Source of the DNA: Crambe crambe
Lineage: Eukaryota > Porifera > Demospongiae > Poecilosclerida > Crambeidae
Length of the DNA stretch: 64,000 nt
Assembly (NCBI GenBank): GCA_963924555.1
Contig: OZ004582.1
Location: 9,147,927 to 9,211,926, forward strand
Direction: 5' to 3'
Under the pieces are notes generated by a model. The model ran no database searches. It saw nothing but the letters and a program-made list of their open reading frames with translations, and was not told the origin of the DNA. Shown here piece by piece: positions 44,986 to 58,600 of the stretch. Positions within the stretch are counted from its first letter, which is position 1; each line of letters opens with the position of its first letter. The translations under genes and the position numbers were made by a program.

Positions 44986-46501
44986 ATGAACGACATTACT
45001 CATATAGTGTTACTACTCCTCTCTGCAGCTGTGATATTCACAACACGTGTGCAAGCCAAAGATATTCATAATGGTAGTGAATAAGACGGTGTGACAATGC
45101 ACCAGCTATGATTAAACAAGCTATATAAGATATGAAGGATCTTGCACTTATATTTTCAGAGATTAAAATACAGATCTATATTTTGAGTATGCACCTGTTC
45201 TCAACTGAATGAGGTGTCTGAAGAAGTCCAGACTCCAGACATCAATCACTGTGAAGACCAGTTTATACACATAAGGACTGATGACATTATTGATATACAT
45301 TCCTACGTAAGGATAAGGATTCAGTTTGTATATGTTAGTGAAGAGTTGACAGAAGAGCACAAAGGCAGTGAAGGGTGGTGAGGTGGCACACACATTGAAA
45401 ATGATGACTATGAGGAAGAATATCGTCAGAGGAGTGAGTAGTAGAACAAAATAGAGAATCCATTTCCAATGAGAATATCCATTACATGGCACACAACTGG
45501 AAGACCTGGAGTAAAGGTCCGGACCATATCCTGCCTTGCACTTACTGCACAAGAGTCCTTCTCTGTTGAGTTGACCACACATCGCTTCATTCCTCCATTT
45601 TGTGTTAGAAGCAGTATATCAAACACCCAGGCAGTAATGCTTGAACCAATTCCACCTTTCTATCTTCTCATATTGATGGTTTTTGACATTGAACTACATG
45701 CTAGAAATATGCATGTGATTGTTATGGAGGCCTTTCGATAAGTATGTGGCTAAGGTGAGACAAACTTACGACCCCAAAGCATCCATCTTTAATGCATTTG
45801 CAACTTTCATGCTCCTATCATTCTCAAAGCAAAGAGTATACATTTTCCAACTGTCATCACATAAATACATATTACATTCACAGGTCATATTATGATCCAA
45901 ACATCAATGCTGTGACTAGAGTTCTTCCTATCATCATACTAACATTAGGTTTCAGTCCACTTCCTATTTTTCTCCTCTGTTTCTGATATATACGAAATAC
46001 TTGGCTAATTTGCTGCATGCAAGGACATTCATTGTCTGAAGTCCTTTGTGGATGCCTTCCAGGGTCACTATAAAGATGGGACCAATGGAACACGTGACTA
46101 CAGGGCTATGGCAAGCCTTCAGTTCATCAACAGGGCAGTACTTACTTACAGTTATTGGAAAAGTGATTTAAATTCATACATGAAGTATGAAATTATTCCA
46201 CTAATAATATGTTTATCATTGTTCTACACATGAACCATGCAAGAAAAATTCATGAATAATATTGGAGGCTTTTGTATATTACTTTGCTGCAATGTTGTGC
46301 ACATTATTAGGATCATTCAAAGATACTGATCATTGGATTGCAATGTATTTGACACTGCTACTAATTTTATTACCATCAATAATCCTGTTATTAAGAGGAT
46401 GTGATGCTTCGATCATAATATTCATTAAGCATCTGTTCAAAAGAAAGAAAGAAAGACATGCAGAAGAAGCTCTTCTACACAGATTAACTTCCCCCAAATG
46501 A
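44986..46501 (+). pseudogene. Multipass-family pseudogene 2, same internal inversion
   Basis: Almost identical to pseudogene 1: early stop after a signal-peptide start, inverted block about 45211-45588, then plus-strand remainder with the same frameshifts. It lacks the 4-bp duplication at the right inversion edge. Because both copies share the inversion and stops, these arose once and were then duplicated together with the neighbouring gene. Confidence 0.88.
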
Positions 46502-47100
46502 ATATTCACCACTTTTGTAAACTGCACACACTAACACACAATATCAAGTCATTAAGACTACTCTATACTCTGTATGTGAGTAGCATTAACTAGATATCTG
46601 TTATTATGAGATAATGCCAATGAGTTTGTCAATTCATGTTAATCAGACTTTCTAAAATGTCCCCAATACACACACACACACATGCACACTGTGTTCAATG
46701 CATATTGCATGGTGTGCAGTCTGTTATAAAATAATGTCAATGAGTTTGTCAGTTCATAAATTATGTTTTGTGCACAAGCATCATAATAATTATTATAGCT
46801 AATGTAAACTTTGGTTGAAAATGAAGTTATTGGTAATCGGGACAATAAAAAATATAGATATCTGTAAATATTATGTCAATGACTTTATCAAATCAATCAA
46901 AAATTGGATATTTTGGGGAAATACATAAGCATCATTTCTAGCAAACTTTGGCTGAAAAGTGAAAATTGGTCGTGATTATGATGGTAATTAAGACAATAAA
47001 CTATGATCATAAAAATAATGCAAATCTTTAACTAAAGCAGTAGAGCTAAAGTAAGATTTGAATGTTGGTGAACTTCATGCACGATAATAGCGACTGAATA

Positions 47101-48780
47101 ATGAACGACTGTACTCATATAGTGTTACTACTCCTCTCTGCAGCTGTGATATTCACAACACGTGTGCAAGCCAAAGATATTCATAATGGCAGTGAAGAAG
47201 ATGGTGCATGTGATAAATTAACTCTAAAGATTGGACAATGCACCAGCTATGATGAAACAAGCGATATAAGATATGAAGGATTTTGCCCTTATATTTTCAG
47301 ATATAATATTCTTATAAAGTACAACAGTTACGAGTCTATTATTCTTAATATCAGCAACTGCTCTCAAGTGAATGAAGCGATGTGTGGTCAACTCAACAGA
47401 AAAGGACTCTTGTGCAGTAAGTGCAAGGCAGAACATGGTCCGGATGTTTATTCCAGGTCCTCCAGTTGTGTACCATGTGATGGATATTCACATTGGAAAT
47501 GGATTCTCTATTTCGTTCTACTACTCACTCCTCTGACAATATTCTTCCTCATAGTCATCGTTTTCAATGTGCGTGCCACCTCACCACCCTTCACTGCCTT
47601 TGTGCTCTTCTGTCAACTCTTCACCAACATATACAAAATGAATCCTTATCCTAACATAGGAATGTATATAAATAATTTTATCAGTCCTTATGTGTATAAA
47701 CTGGTCTTCACAGTGATTGATGTCTGGAGTCTGGACTTTTTTAGACACCTCATTCCTCCATTTTGTGTTAGCAGCAGTATATCATACACCCAGGTATTAA
47801 TGCTCGAACTAATTCCACCTTTCTATCTTCTTATTTTGATCATTTTGACCTATATGCTGATTGAACTACATGCTAGAAATGTGTGTGTGATTGTCCGAAT
47901 GTGGAGGCCCTTCAACAAGTGTGTGGCTAAGGTGAGACGAACTTATGACCCTAAAGCATCCATCTTTAATGCATTTGCAACTTTCATGCTCCTATCGTTC
48001 TCAAATATTCTATTCATCGGCATTCACTTTGCATGCCAGATACAAGTATCCATCTTCCCATTATCATCAGTTGAATTCCATCGGTCATATTATGATCCAA
48101 ACACCACAGTTGTGACTAGAGTTCTTCCTATCATCATACTAGTGCTAGGTTTCAGTTTGATTCCTATTCTTCTCCTTTGTTTGTACCCAATTAGATGCAT
48201 ACGAAGGATTTTATATTTCATTTGTTGCAAGGACATCCGTTGCCTGAAGTCCTTTGTGGATGCCTTCCAGGGTCACTATAAAGATGGGACCAATGGAACA
48301 AGTGACTACAGGGCCATGGCAAGCCTTCAGTTCATCAGCAGGGCAGTACTTAATTACGGTTATTGGAAAAGTGGCATAGATTCACACATGAAGTATGAAA
48401 TTATTTCACTGATATGTTTATCGTTTTTCTACACATGCTTTCAACCATGCAAGAAAAAATTCATGAATAATATTGAAGGCTTTTTATATGGCTTTGCTGC
48501 AATATTGTGCTCTCTATTAGGAACATTCAGAGATGCAAACAATATCGACCATAAGATTACAATGTATTCAATACTGCTACTGATTTTATTTCCATCAATA
48601 ATCTTGATATTATTTTTCATTAAAAGGTTAGTGGATATGACACTTCACTTAGAGTCTATCAATCATATATACATTCAATTCAATAAGCACTTGATCAAAA
48701 GAAAACCAGATGCAACTGTATATCATGAAAGTTATCCACACAGATTAATTTCTCCCAACGAATATTCACCACTTATATAA
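47101..48780 (+). CDS. Cysteine-rich multipass membrane protein, array copy G3
   Basis: Single exon, 559 aa. Same plan as G1/G2, with ectodomain cysteines, CGQLNRKGLLCSKCKAEHG and SFVDAFQGHYKDGTNGTSD intact. The C-terminal tail differs from G1/G2 (IKRKPDATVYHESYPHRL, ending SPLI) and so does the 3' flank, marking the right edge of the duplicated unit. Function unknown. Confidence 0.85.
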   Translation: MNDCTHIVLLLLSAAVIFTTRVQAKDIHNGSEEDGACDKLTLKIGQCTSYDETSDIRYEGFCPYIFRYNILIKYNSYESIILNISNCSQVNEAMCGQLNRKGLLCSKCKAEHGPDVYSRSSSCVPCDGYSHWKWILYFVLLLTPLTIFFLIVIVFNVRATSPPFTAFVLFCQLFTNIYKMNPYPNIGMYINNFISPYVYKLVFTVIDVWSLDFFRHLIPPFCVSSSISYTQVLMLELIPPFYLLILIILTYMLIELHARNVCVIVRMWRPFNKCVAKVRRTYDPKASIFNAFATFMLLSFSNILFIGIHFACQIQVSIFPLSSVEFHRSYYDPNTTVVTRVLPIIILVLGFSLIPILLLCLYPIRCIRRILYFICCKDIRCLKSFVDAFQGHYKDGTNGTSDYRAMASLQFISRAVLNYGYWKSGIDSHMKYEIISLICLSFFYTCFQPCKKKFMNNIEGFLYGFAAILCSLLGTFRDANNIDHKITMYSILLLILFPSIILILFFIKRLVDMTLHLESINHIYIQFNKHLIKRKPDATVYHESYPHRLISPNEYSPLI

Positions 48781-49638
48781 AGATCACTACACCGTACAGT
48801 TATAAAAAAGTATACATGTATATAATGTAGTCTTATATGTACACTCGTGTTTAAACTGTTTATCATCGTAGCTGTATCATCTTATAAATATGTTTGTACA
48901 TCTCAGAGGTCAATTTCTACATATTAATATGCGCATGTGTGTCACGCATAATTTAGGGACCAAAAGCCTATAGCCTGCATGCCTAAAGGCTGGCAAAGAG
49001 CAATAACTGCACAGAGAAAGCCTCACTGATTCAAAAGATGCTATTTAGCTAGAGTGCTGGATTACCGCAGATTATCTGTGGGTGCAGGCTAGTACATGAG
49101 AATAAATTGAGATCTGATCAAGCATAGACCCTAGCTATAGTTCAGTGGCCACGAATAGCATATAGGATTCCTCCACAGATTGTACATTCTTCCTGATAAA
49201 GGTGACGTATGAGGCAAAGTGGGGCTAGATCTATTCCAAATGGCGGAGAGCTATTCTGAATGGTCAACTATTTTCAAAACTCTTCGAGCTTATGAGCTCT
49301 ATTCTACTATGTATTAGCTATAGTAGATCATATCCTCCAACATTGAGCTCAGAAGTCTCAGTAGTTTCAGAAATATTTGAACAATACGGAATATTACCCG
49401 CTGTTCGAAATAGCACGCTTTGCCTTAAGCATATATTTTCCATGCTTTGTGATAGTATTGCACTGTATGCTTCCATCCAATGAAATTATTGTACTGTATC
49501 AGTCATCAATCCCTTTTTCCACAGGGCATTTATAATAATTACACCAATAGGCAATCATGTAGTTAGTATAACATATTTACCTATAGCATTCTGATTAATT
49601 TTTTAATGAATAAATTGCCGTATAACCAAAGTATTCTG
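48781..49638. other. Intergenic, no gene seen
   Basis: AT-rich sequence with only short chance reading frames on both strands. It separates the convergent G3 gene and the TPR gene and would hold both 3' ends. Confidence 0.6.
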
Positions 49639-52600
49639 TCAGTCATCGTATTCAGTAGCCTTATGGAACAATTCCAGTGCACTCTCAGTTCTTCCTAACT
49701 TTCTCAACACTTCTCCATAATAATAGAGGCCCACAGCATCTTCAGGCTCCAACTCCAATGCTGCAACAAAAATGAAATAATGATAGCCAACAGTGCTTGA
49801 AATTTAGCAATGTACTACGTATCCAGACGAATCAGGAACTTTTCCTATATATGATCAGGATTTTATGTGATAAAGTTTTCAAGTTGAATGAGGGTAACAG
49901 TAATTATGACTACTGATCCAGATTACAACTATGGTGGAATTTCTAATGCCAACATATATTCTAATTATAAAGAAGTGTCCTCATTTCAGGGGTAAATGAT
50001 GCTTGTAGGCCTGTTCTATATGGTACTGTGTTTGTCAGTCAAGCCAGATTTATACATAGCTATGTAGCTTTATATCATACCTCTCTTGTAGTCCATTTCT
50101 GCCTCTTCATATTCCCCCAAAGACTTAAATAAATTTCCCCGATTGAAATGAGCATGTGCCGAATATGGATTAACTTCAATAGCACGTCTAAAATCCTCCT
50201 TGGCCTTATCAGTGTCCTTCAACATACTATATGCTATCCCCCTGTTCATTAGAATAGAATCATCCTCAGATAGACAGTGGGAAAGGGCTTTGCTATAACT
50301 GGTCACAGCTTGCTCAAAGAGCCTTTGTCGGAAGAGGGCATTGCCAATATTGAAATGAGCCAGGACACATTTGGGGTCCAATCGGATGGCTGATTTATAG
50401 TCATTCATTGCAGAGATGATATCGTCCATGAATTCATTGACCACACCTCTGTTTGTCAAAAGAGTGGCTGATTTTCTGATCTGTGTATTGAAAATGCCAT
50501 GTGACTCTATTGTGACACTTACTGATAATGAGTTAATTCCTATAATTATGGCCATCTTGTTCGCCAACTACAACATAATAGTGATGGGACTATGTTAATA
50601 GACAGATACTCACGTCAATGGCATCATTGAGATCCATAAAGGCACCAAATAAGTTACTCATCTGTAGGTTGATGATGGCACGTGCTTCTAAAGCTGGGAC
50701 GTATCTTTTATTCAATTGCAATGCAGCTGTAAGGATGTTCCAAGCTTCCTGGAACTTCCCTCTCCCTTGCATCAGGAAGGCCAAATTGACATGTGCTGGC
50801 AGGTGGGAGGGGTCAAGTTTCAAGGCAGAATGATAGTCAGCTCTGGATAAATAAATAAATAAATAAATAAATGTAGCTGTTTTTATTTCATTATTAAAGG
50901 AACTTACTCGCAACAGTAATTGGTCTCACTCTTCAGGTAGTCCATGTATGCATTTCCACGTCCAACAAAACATTCAATGAAGTCAGGATCTAGCTTCAAT
51001 GCTTCAGTGTATGCCTCAATGGAGGAATCCAGGTATCCCAACCTGAAGACCATAAAGTATCACTGTTAGTATTGTATGTAGGAAAAGATTAGTAGACTTA
51101 CTGATGGTAGCAATAGCCTATAGCTTGGAGTATGGCAGGATCATTGGGTATAACCTAAAAGAAATTCAATGGTATAATGATTCTTATCTCCTCCATTGTA
51201 ACACGTACACTTAATATCTTAGCAAAAATTTATATGCACATGCACTCTAATGCATGTCTGCTATGACCAATCAGAGACTATCTTTTGTTGAAGGCTATAG
51301 CTACTTTAAGATATACTCCTTACTTTTCCAGCATCCACAAAGTCCAGCATAGCATTGCGATAGTCTTTGAGTTGGAGGTAGAGCAAGCCTCTGTTCACCA
51401 ACACTTTGTGCTCAGTCTCATCACGTATCAATAGCATTATGCTATAGTCCGACAATGCCTGTACAATTTATGATGGGAAATTTGGAAATTTATCAAAAAA
51501 TTTGCGCTAAATTACCCTACAAAATAGCAGGAGTTAACCCCAAGACAGGATATAGTATAGATAGAGGGGCTGTTTGTATTACTATCCATGTATATACCTT
51601 GATGGGCTGACCCATGGCTTGGTAGCACAGGGCCCTGTTGAAGTAAGGCAGAACTGAGTGTCCTTGGGACAGCTTGATGGCAGTGTTCAAGTCCTCAAGT
51701 GCTCCAGGATATGATTTTATCAGGTACTTTAGACAACCTCTGTAGTGCAGGAAGAACATTTTTAGCCATTAATAATAGCAAAATAACAACAACAACAATG
51801 ACAACAACAACAATAACAATGACAACAACAACAACAACAACAAAAGCAACAATAAAGAGAGTAGTGTACCTGGTGAGATGGGCTTGTACACTTTTAGGAG
51901 AGGTTTGTATAGCCTCATTGCAGTTGAGAATGGCTTTCATGTAACGTTTTGTCTGCCCAAAGTAGTTTGCCCTTGCGATGTAGGATTGGAAGAGGTTCGG
52001 GTTGAGAGCAAGAGACATGTTTAAGTCCTGTAATCCCTTGCTACCCCAACCACCTTTCAACTTGGCTAAGCCTCTTTCATAATAGGTCTACATTGGAGTA
52101 TGTATAATAATCAAGGTAGGATTTAATAGGGGTAGGATCATGATCACTGTGAAGGATTGAGAGAAGCCAGCCACACTAGTAATGGCAGGCATGGGGGGGG
52201 GGGGGGGGGGGGGGGGGGGGGAACTGAAGGCATACATAATGGCAAGGCATAAGGCATAGTGGGAAGAACTGAAGGCATACATAGTGGCAAGGCATAAGGC
52301 ATAGTGGGAAGAACTGAAGGCATAGTGGCAAGACTTAAGGCATAGTGGCAAGACTTAAGGCATAGGGAGAAGAACTGAAGGCATAGTGGCAAGACATAAG
52401 GCATAGGGGGAAGAACTGAAGGCATAGTGGCAAGACATAAGGCATAGGGGGAAGAACTGAAGGCATAGTGGCAAGACATAAGGCATAGTGGGAAGAACTG
52501 AAGGCATAGTGGCAAGACTTAAGGCATAGGGGGAAGAACTGAAGGCATAGTGGCAAGATATAAGTGCATAGTGGCAAGGCATAAGGCATAGGAGGAAGGC

Positions 52601-55600
52601 ATAGTGGCAAGGCATAAGGCATAGGGGGAAGGCATAGTGGCCCGTTATGACTTATATAAGATGCCTGGTAGAACCCTAAACCTAATACAGACACCAACCA
52701 CGTCATCAGTTGGATCCAACTCCAGAACCTTGCCAAACTGCTTGATAGCCTCATTGACACACCCAGCTTCCACCAAGTTCTGTCCACATAAGAAGTGGAT
52801 TTTGGCCCTAGCCTTATTTTTCTCCTTGTCAGTTTTCTGTTCTGTGTTCTTGGAGGAATGCACATTGGAAAATAATGGCTTAGATTCCTTCTTCTGCAGA
52901 AATAGTATAGAGGTAAAGTATGGAACTGTCATATTATGTACATATGTCAGAGATAGAAATAACTGCAAGTTTTCTGAAAAAAAAATGGCCAATCAATTTT
53001 CATTTTGTAGTTCATATTATAGCTAAGGATGTATTTAGTCTGGCATAGCACCACCCACCGACTTGAGTAGGTGGTCTGATGACATATAATACAACGAGTT
53101 GTGCCGTTTAGCAGGAAACTGGCTAAATCAATGAATATTATTAAATGACGTTTTATGACATAAAATTACGTAAATATTTGGTGCCTTTTCCTAAGTTCGC
53201 GCGCTAAAATTGCACCTTCCAATTAAATTAAGCATAACTATGACAACTGTGATGTCACTGGCTAATTATAATACCGCTACCTACGACACTTCCTGTTAGT
53301 AACGCGCATGCGCAGTAGAATCCACCGGCACAACTCGTTGTATTGTATGTCACCAGACCATCTACTCAAGTCGGTGGGCGGTGCTATGCCAGACTAGGAT
53401 GCATTAACACCACATGACCAGTTAAAACTGGATCTCTTATATGAATCTTATACGTACTAAGATTTTGGCAGCACTTTTGAAGCTGTTAGCTGCTTCTTTG
53501 AACAGTCTAGCCTTTTGCTGTAGTTTCCCCAACAAGATAAGAGTGTCTGCTTTGTTCATAGGTAGTCTTTTGAGAAGGCTGGTGGCCTATGAAAAACAAT
53601 AACAATTATTTTCCACCATAAAAATAATAAGGACTCGGATAAGGACAAATATCCATAATAGTGGAATATCATCAGGTACAAGTATTGCATAAAGACAGGA
53701 AGCTAGAGAAATATTCACCGTTTCATGATTGCCAAGGTAAGACGCAATGAGAGCCCTCTGGATCACTGTTTGATTGTGATCGTCTGCCAGCTTTCCAGCA
53801 ATCATGAGGTGGAACTCAGCCTGGGTGTACTGCTTCATCCGAAGGTAAGAGTAACCCTATAATAATTATATGCCATAACACAAAATAAATTTATAATAGG
53901 CTAGGTTATTCGTTTCATTCTGATACTGTATCTTGATATCCTGATACTACAGTGGAATAAAACACTTTTTGAGACCCCTCAGCAATATAAAATATCCCTT
54001 AATTATAGGGACACTTATTACTGGTCCCTAACATAGAGGTTCCACTGTCCAAATGAAAGTATCCAAGTGGACATTGAAGTTTATCTGGCAGGAAATGATT
54101 ACCTTACCTTACGAAGATAGTGGTCTGGGTTGTTGGGCTCAAAATGGATCAAGTAAGTATAGTCCTTGATAGCCAGTGAATACTATAAACAAACAAACAA
54201 ACGTTATTATTTATTTATTTATTTATTTATTTACTACTCCATTAGGTGCTATATCCATGTTGGTCTCCATTTAGAAAGCATGAAAATTTCACACATTATG
54301 GTTAATCTGAGCTATCCATAGAATGCACAGATAGTTCATAGGTTGATTGTACCTGGCAATGCATATTATAAGCTTCTGCTCGACACAAATAGGCCCTGAT
54401 GCAAGTGGGGTCCACAGAAATGGCTGAAGAGAAGCACTGGATGGCCCGAACGAAGTTGAGTTTTTCATTAAGGTAGATGAGACCAGCACAAACATGCGGA
54501 GAAGGGGAGGAACGTCTAAGTTTGATTGCAGACTCAAAATCTGCAAGTGCCTCACTGTACCTACAGTATACATATAATAACTGGGCTATCAAGTGAGAAT
54601 GATGATACAGTACAGTTATGTATGAGGGAGTTAATTAAGAACACTCAAGTTGATATTTGAATCAGCATTTTGCAGAGATTACATGAAGGGGTTATTGAAT
54701 CCTATTATACAGGCACACTGTATTAACTAAACAACAACAATAACAACAACAACAACAAACAAAATCTCACATTCTCATCCCTGAATAGACCATTCCCCTG
54801 TGCATGAAAGCAGCTACATTTTTAACTGAGTCATCAAGGAGGAGTGATATGCTGTAGTCCCTCAGTGCCTGCTTGGGGTGCGTCTTTCGCAAGAGACAGG
54901 CCCGGATATAGAATGCAGAGGAATTGTTAGGATCCAGGTGAATGGCAGCCGATAGGTCTCGGAGAGCTTCCATGTATCGCCCCTGGTATTAAGACTATTA
55001 ATTATCCATCAGATATTTTAGGTAGGGGCAAGGGGGCACATGAAAATGATTCCCCCTGAATTAAATCTTGTTCCTGTATGAACCTACGTACATATTGAAC
55101 TCACCAGGTTGTATTGCGACTTCGCTCTGTGAATGCGAGCAGATGTGTTGTTTGGATCTCTTAGCAGGAGAGCAGAAAAGGCTTGAGTGGCTGCACCCCA
55201 CATTCTATAAAACAATACGACAATAAGTTTTTATACATTACTTTGAGATGATCCATGGCAGAATTACTTTTTATTGAATTTGTGCATGGCTTGTCGTTCC
55301 AGTGGCACAGTGGTGACAGGGTCCAGTCTACTCACTTTGGAGTAGTCAGAATGAGCTGATTCCATCTCCCCACGCTGTAATTGACAACAAGAGGTGTCCT
55401 TTATTTGGTTATGTTCCAAAAGTGCCTGAACCTCCATACAGAGATCACCTGACCAACTTTTTTGTGGCCCAGAGGTGATCACTAGTAGGTAGGTTTCACT
55501 GTACTTAGAGTTTTACTAGCTGACTGTACTCTGACTGCACTCTGTACTCTGTACTCTGACCTTTTCGTAGAGTTCAGCTCTCATGAAGTAGAGATCTGGA

Positions 55601-58600
55601 TCAGATGGTTTCAGGGCTATGGCCTGTGAGAAATGAAAGACAGCATTGGCCATTTCTTTCCTCTTAGCCAGCAGCACAGCTTTGGACAGATAAGCATCAG
55701 CATGACTCTTGTTCAGCTTCAGCAGATTACTAAGATCATTCAAAGCAGCTTGATCATTACCTACGTATACAGTGCATATGTATAAAGCATTATGAGTAAC
55801 TGTCAAATAGTTTGTTACAGTCAATGAATAATGAACACACTTGGGACCCAGCCTTTTGTCCTTTGTAGAGAGGTTGTCCTCTTTTTGGAGGTTATTTTGT
55901 ATAAGAGTGTATTATACAAAGGTACTTTTAGATTGTCCTTTGTTGAGAGGTTTGTCCTCTTTCAGAAAGTGTCCTTTATTGGAGGTTCATTTCTGTTAAT
56001 TAAGTTACGTAGCGTAACACTACTTGCCTTGTATCAAGTGAAGTATATGTCTATGCCAATAAGCATCAGAAAGAGAGGGTTGTAAGGTGATAGCTTTGTC
56101 TAGATCATAACGAGACTTCTTCAGGTGACCAAACTTCAAACAATTCAGAAAATAAAAATAGGTACTTTACTATTTCCATACATCCACTTTTCACTTTGAG
56201 TGCATTGGATATTGTAACTTTGTTCTCAAGGTTTCAAGCATCAACAGAGAGATAGAAGGATAATAAAGTTTGGCTGATGTTCAAAAGTATTAATGGTGCT
56301 CAAGGTGAAAGGTGAACCAAAATACACATACATACATACATACATACATACGTACCTTCCTCGAGAGGGCAGCCCTCCTGCAGAGATGCACAGCACGCAT
56401 GCTGCTATCAGTAACTCGGCTACCAGAGAGAATTTCAGTCACACTCTCTATTTCCAACTCCAGACTCTATTATATAATCGGTATACGTATGTGCAATAAT
56501 AGATTGAAATGGCCAGACACCACCAAAAAAATGTGAACTATATAATTCACTTCACATTATTCTGACCTGATTAAGATCTTTATTGAATGGATCTAGAGGC
56601 TCAATATCTTCCAACTTCAGCATAGAATCCGATTCACTCTCCTTCACAGCGTCCTTCTTTTCCCCTTTCTCACCCTTTCTTGGTGCTACCTCCTTCTCCT
56701 GTTTCATTGGATATTTCTGGTTGATGGAGATAACAGGCACAGGCACCGAGGAACGAAGTGAATCTGTAGCTTGCTTCGAAATCTTAGGATCATCAGATAG
56801 TATCGCCAAGGAGTAAGACAGTCGTGATTTCTCTATCACAGCATAATTATATTTAAAGTAAATTCACATACTGTAGCATACATGTATTGGTTGCATGGAC
56901 ACCTTCAAGTTCTTTGCACTCCTTCAAGACCTCAGGAAACCATATGTTCCACCACATATCAAAGCACCACTTGTTATTATCCACAACGGCAGGGTCTGCC
57001 CCATACCTGCGCATCAAAGCAGCAAAATTCCGACAGTCAGTGGTAGGTTCACTTAGTTTCCGAGTCCTGCGGTAGCTGCAATAAAGGAAGTTTGCAAGTA
57101 CATAATGACTCCAAAAATGGGTTCTTACTCAGTGGAAGGCATCTTTCGTGTTGTGGTCATGTCCAGATTTCCCTTGAAGAGTGGATAGGATAAACACCTA
57201 TGACAATAATTATTAGAGAAATAAACACATTGCAGAGAGCAATAAGAAATCTTTTGCTTCAAGGGAGGATAGTGAAGTAGTAGTCTTGTATGGACAAGAA
57301 AAGTATTTCATTATGTACGACATCAGGGATAGACAAGAATTTGTGAAGACCTTTCCACTTGTGGAATTCAGATGAGTTGACATACCTCTTCAATGGACGG
57401 GGTGGTAGAGAAATGAGCTCACGAGCATTCTTCATTCTCCTCTGAAAGTCATAAAATCATGCAAGCTATGTAAAGACACATCTGATTATGCCCTATGAAT
57501 AATAATGAAGAAATTGGGCACTTTTGGACACATGAGACATATCCTTTCATTGAAATATTCCTTATAGCTTTTTGTGTATCTGATTTTTTCTTAACTGACC
57601 TGAGCACTTCGAGTGATCCTTCGGATGAGTCTAGTCTTGCTGCCGATTTTCTTTCCCACTTTTAGGGCTTTTCGTTGCAGCTTGCGAGGAGAAAGGTTAC
57701 CAGACACGCCCAGAGTGGAATCAGTTCCTGTATAATAGAGTCAGTTCCTTTTGTCATACACTGGTATTGATACAATAACTTTAGCACTATAATCAGGTTG
57801 TTCATATTCCATTGTGATATTAATTCGTATTTGAAATAAATATGCCTCTCTATGTCACATATCACACTGAGAGGCTCTACTGTAGATGGTAAGCACCATT
57901 ATCTGTTCTGTCCACATTAATCTTATTTTGAGGTTCCATACTGTATTTTTGGGGACTCACGCTCAAGAAGTAAAGTGCTGCTGAGAGCAGCCATTTCCAT
58001 ATCAACCTCAGAGACTGGCTCAGGTTCAGGCTCTCTCTTTCTCTTGTGATACATCTCCAACTGGTCCTTTTGCTTTTCAACCTATAGATGATGTACATAG
58101 AGTGGAAGCTGCAATAAAGGACACTCTGAAAGAGGACTAAAGGACAATCTAAAAGTACATCTGTATAATACACACTCTAACCTCAAAAAGAGGTACAAAG
58201 CTGGGTCCACCCATGGAAGTGTGTCCATTATTTGTATTTTCGTACAATGCACAACAGTATTCGATAATTGTGCAAATCCCCTCTATCTACTTGCCCCTAT
58301 AATAATTACCTGTTACTGTACATTATTCACACTGAATTTCACTACCTCAGAGTGTTCTAGCTTACCTCCTTCATGATCTTCTTGTAATCTGAACCACCAT
58401 GGCTGTATGTTGGTCTCTCCTGTTCCTCGACTATCATGAGTTGCAGGGAGTAATTTGAGCCAACTTCTGGTCGTTCTTTCTCTTCACCCATCAAAGGCAG
58501 CGAGACAGCTTGCTCGATGGAGTTTGGAGGATGCTCGATGGGTTGCCATTGCTGAGTTTTCAAGGCTACATCTGTATATCATTTACTTTCCATATTAACT

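Noticed and set aside
49292-49483. 63-codon ORF downstream of G3
   Set aside because: No homology recognised, no duplicate, no splice context; chance frame in AT-rich sequence.
52088-52640. Long overlapping minus-strand ORFs of PLCLQFF/YALPLC type
   Set aside because: They are translations of the 41-bp minisatellite and follow its period; they sit in an intron of the TPR gene.
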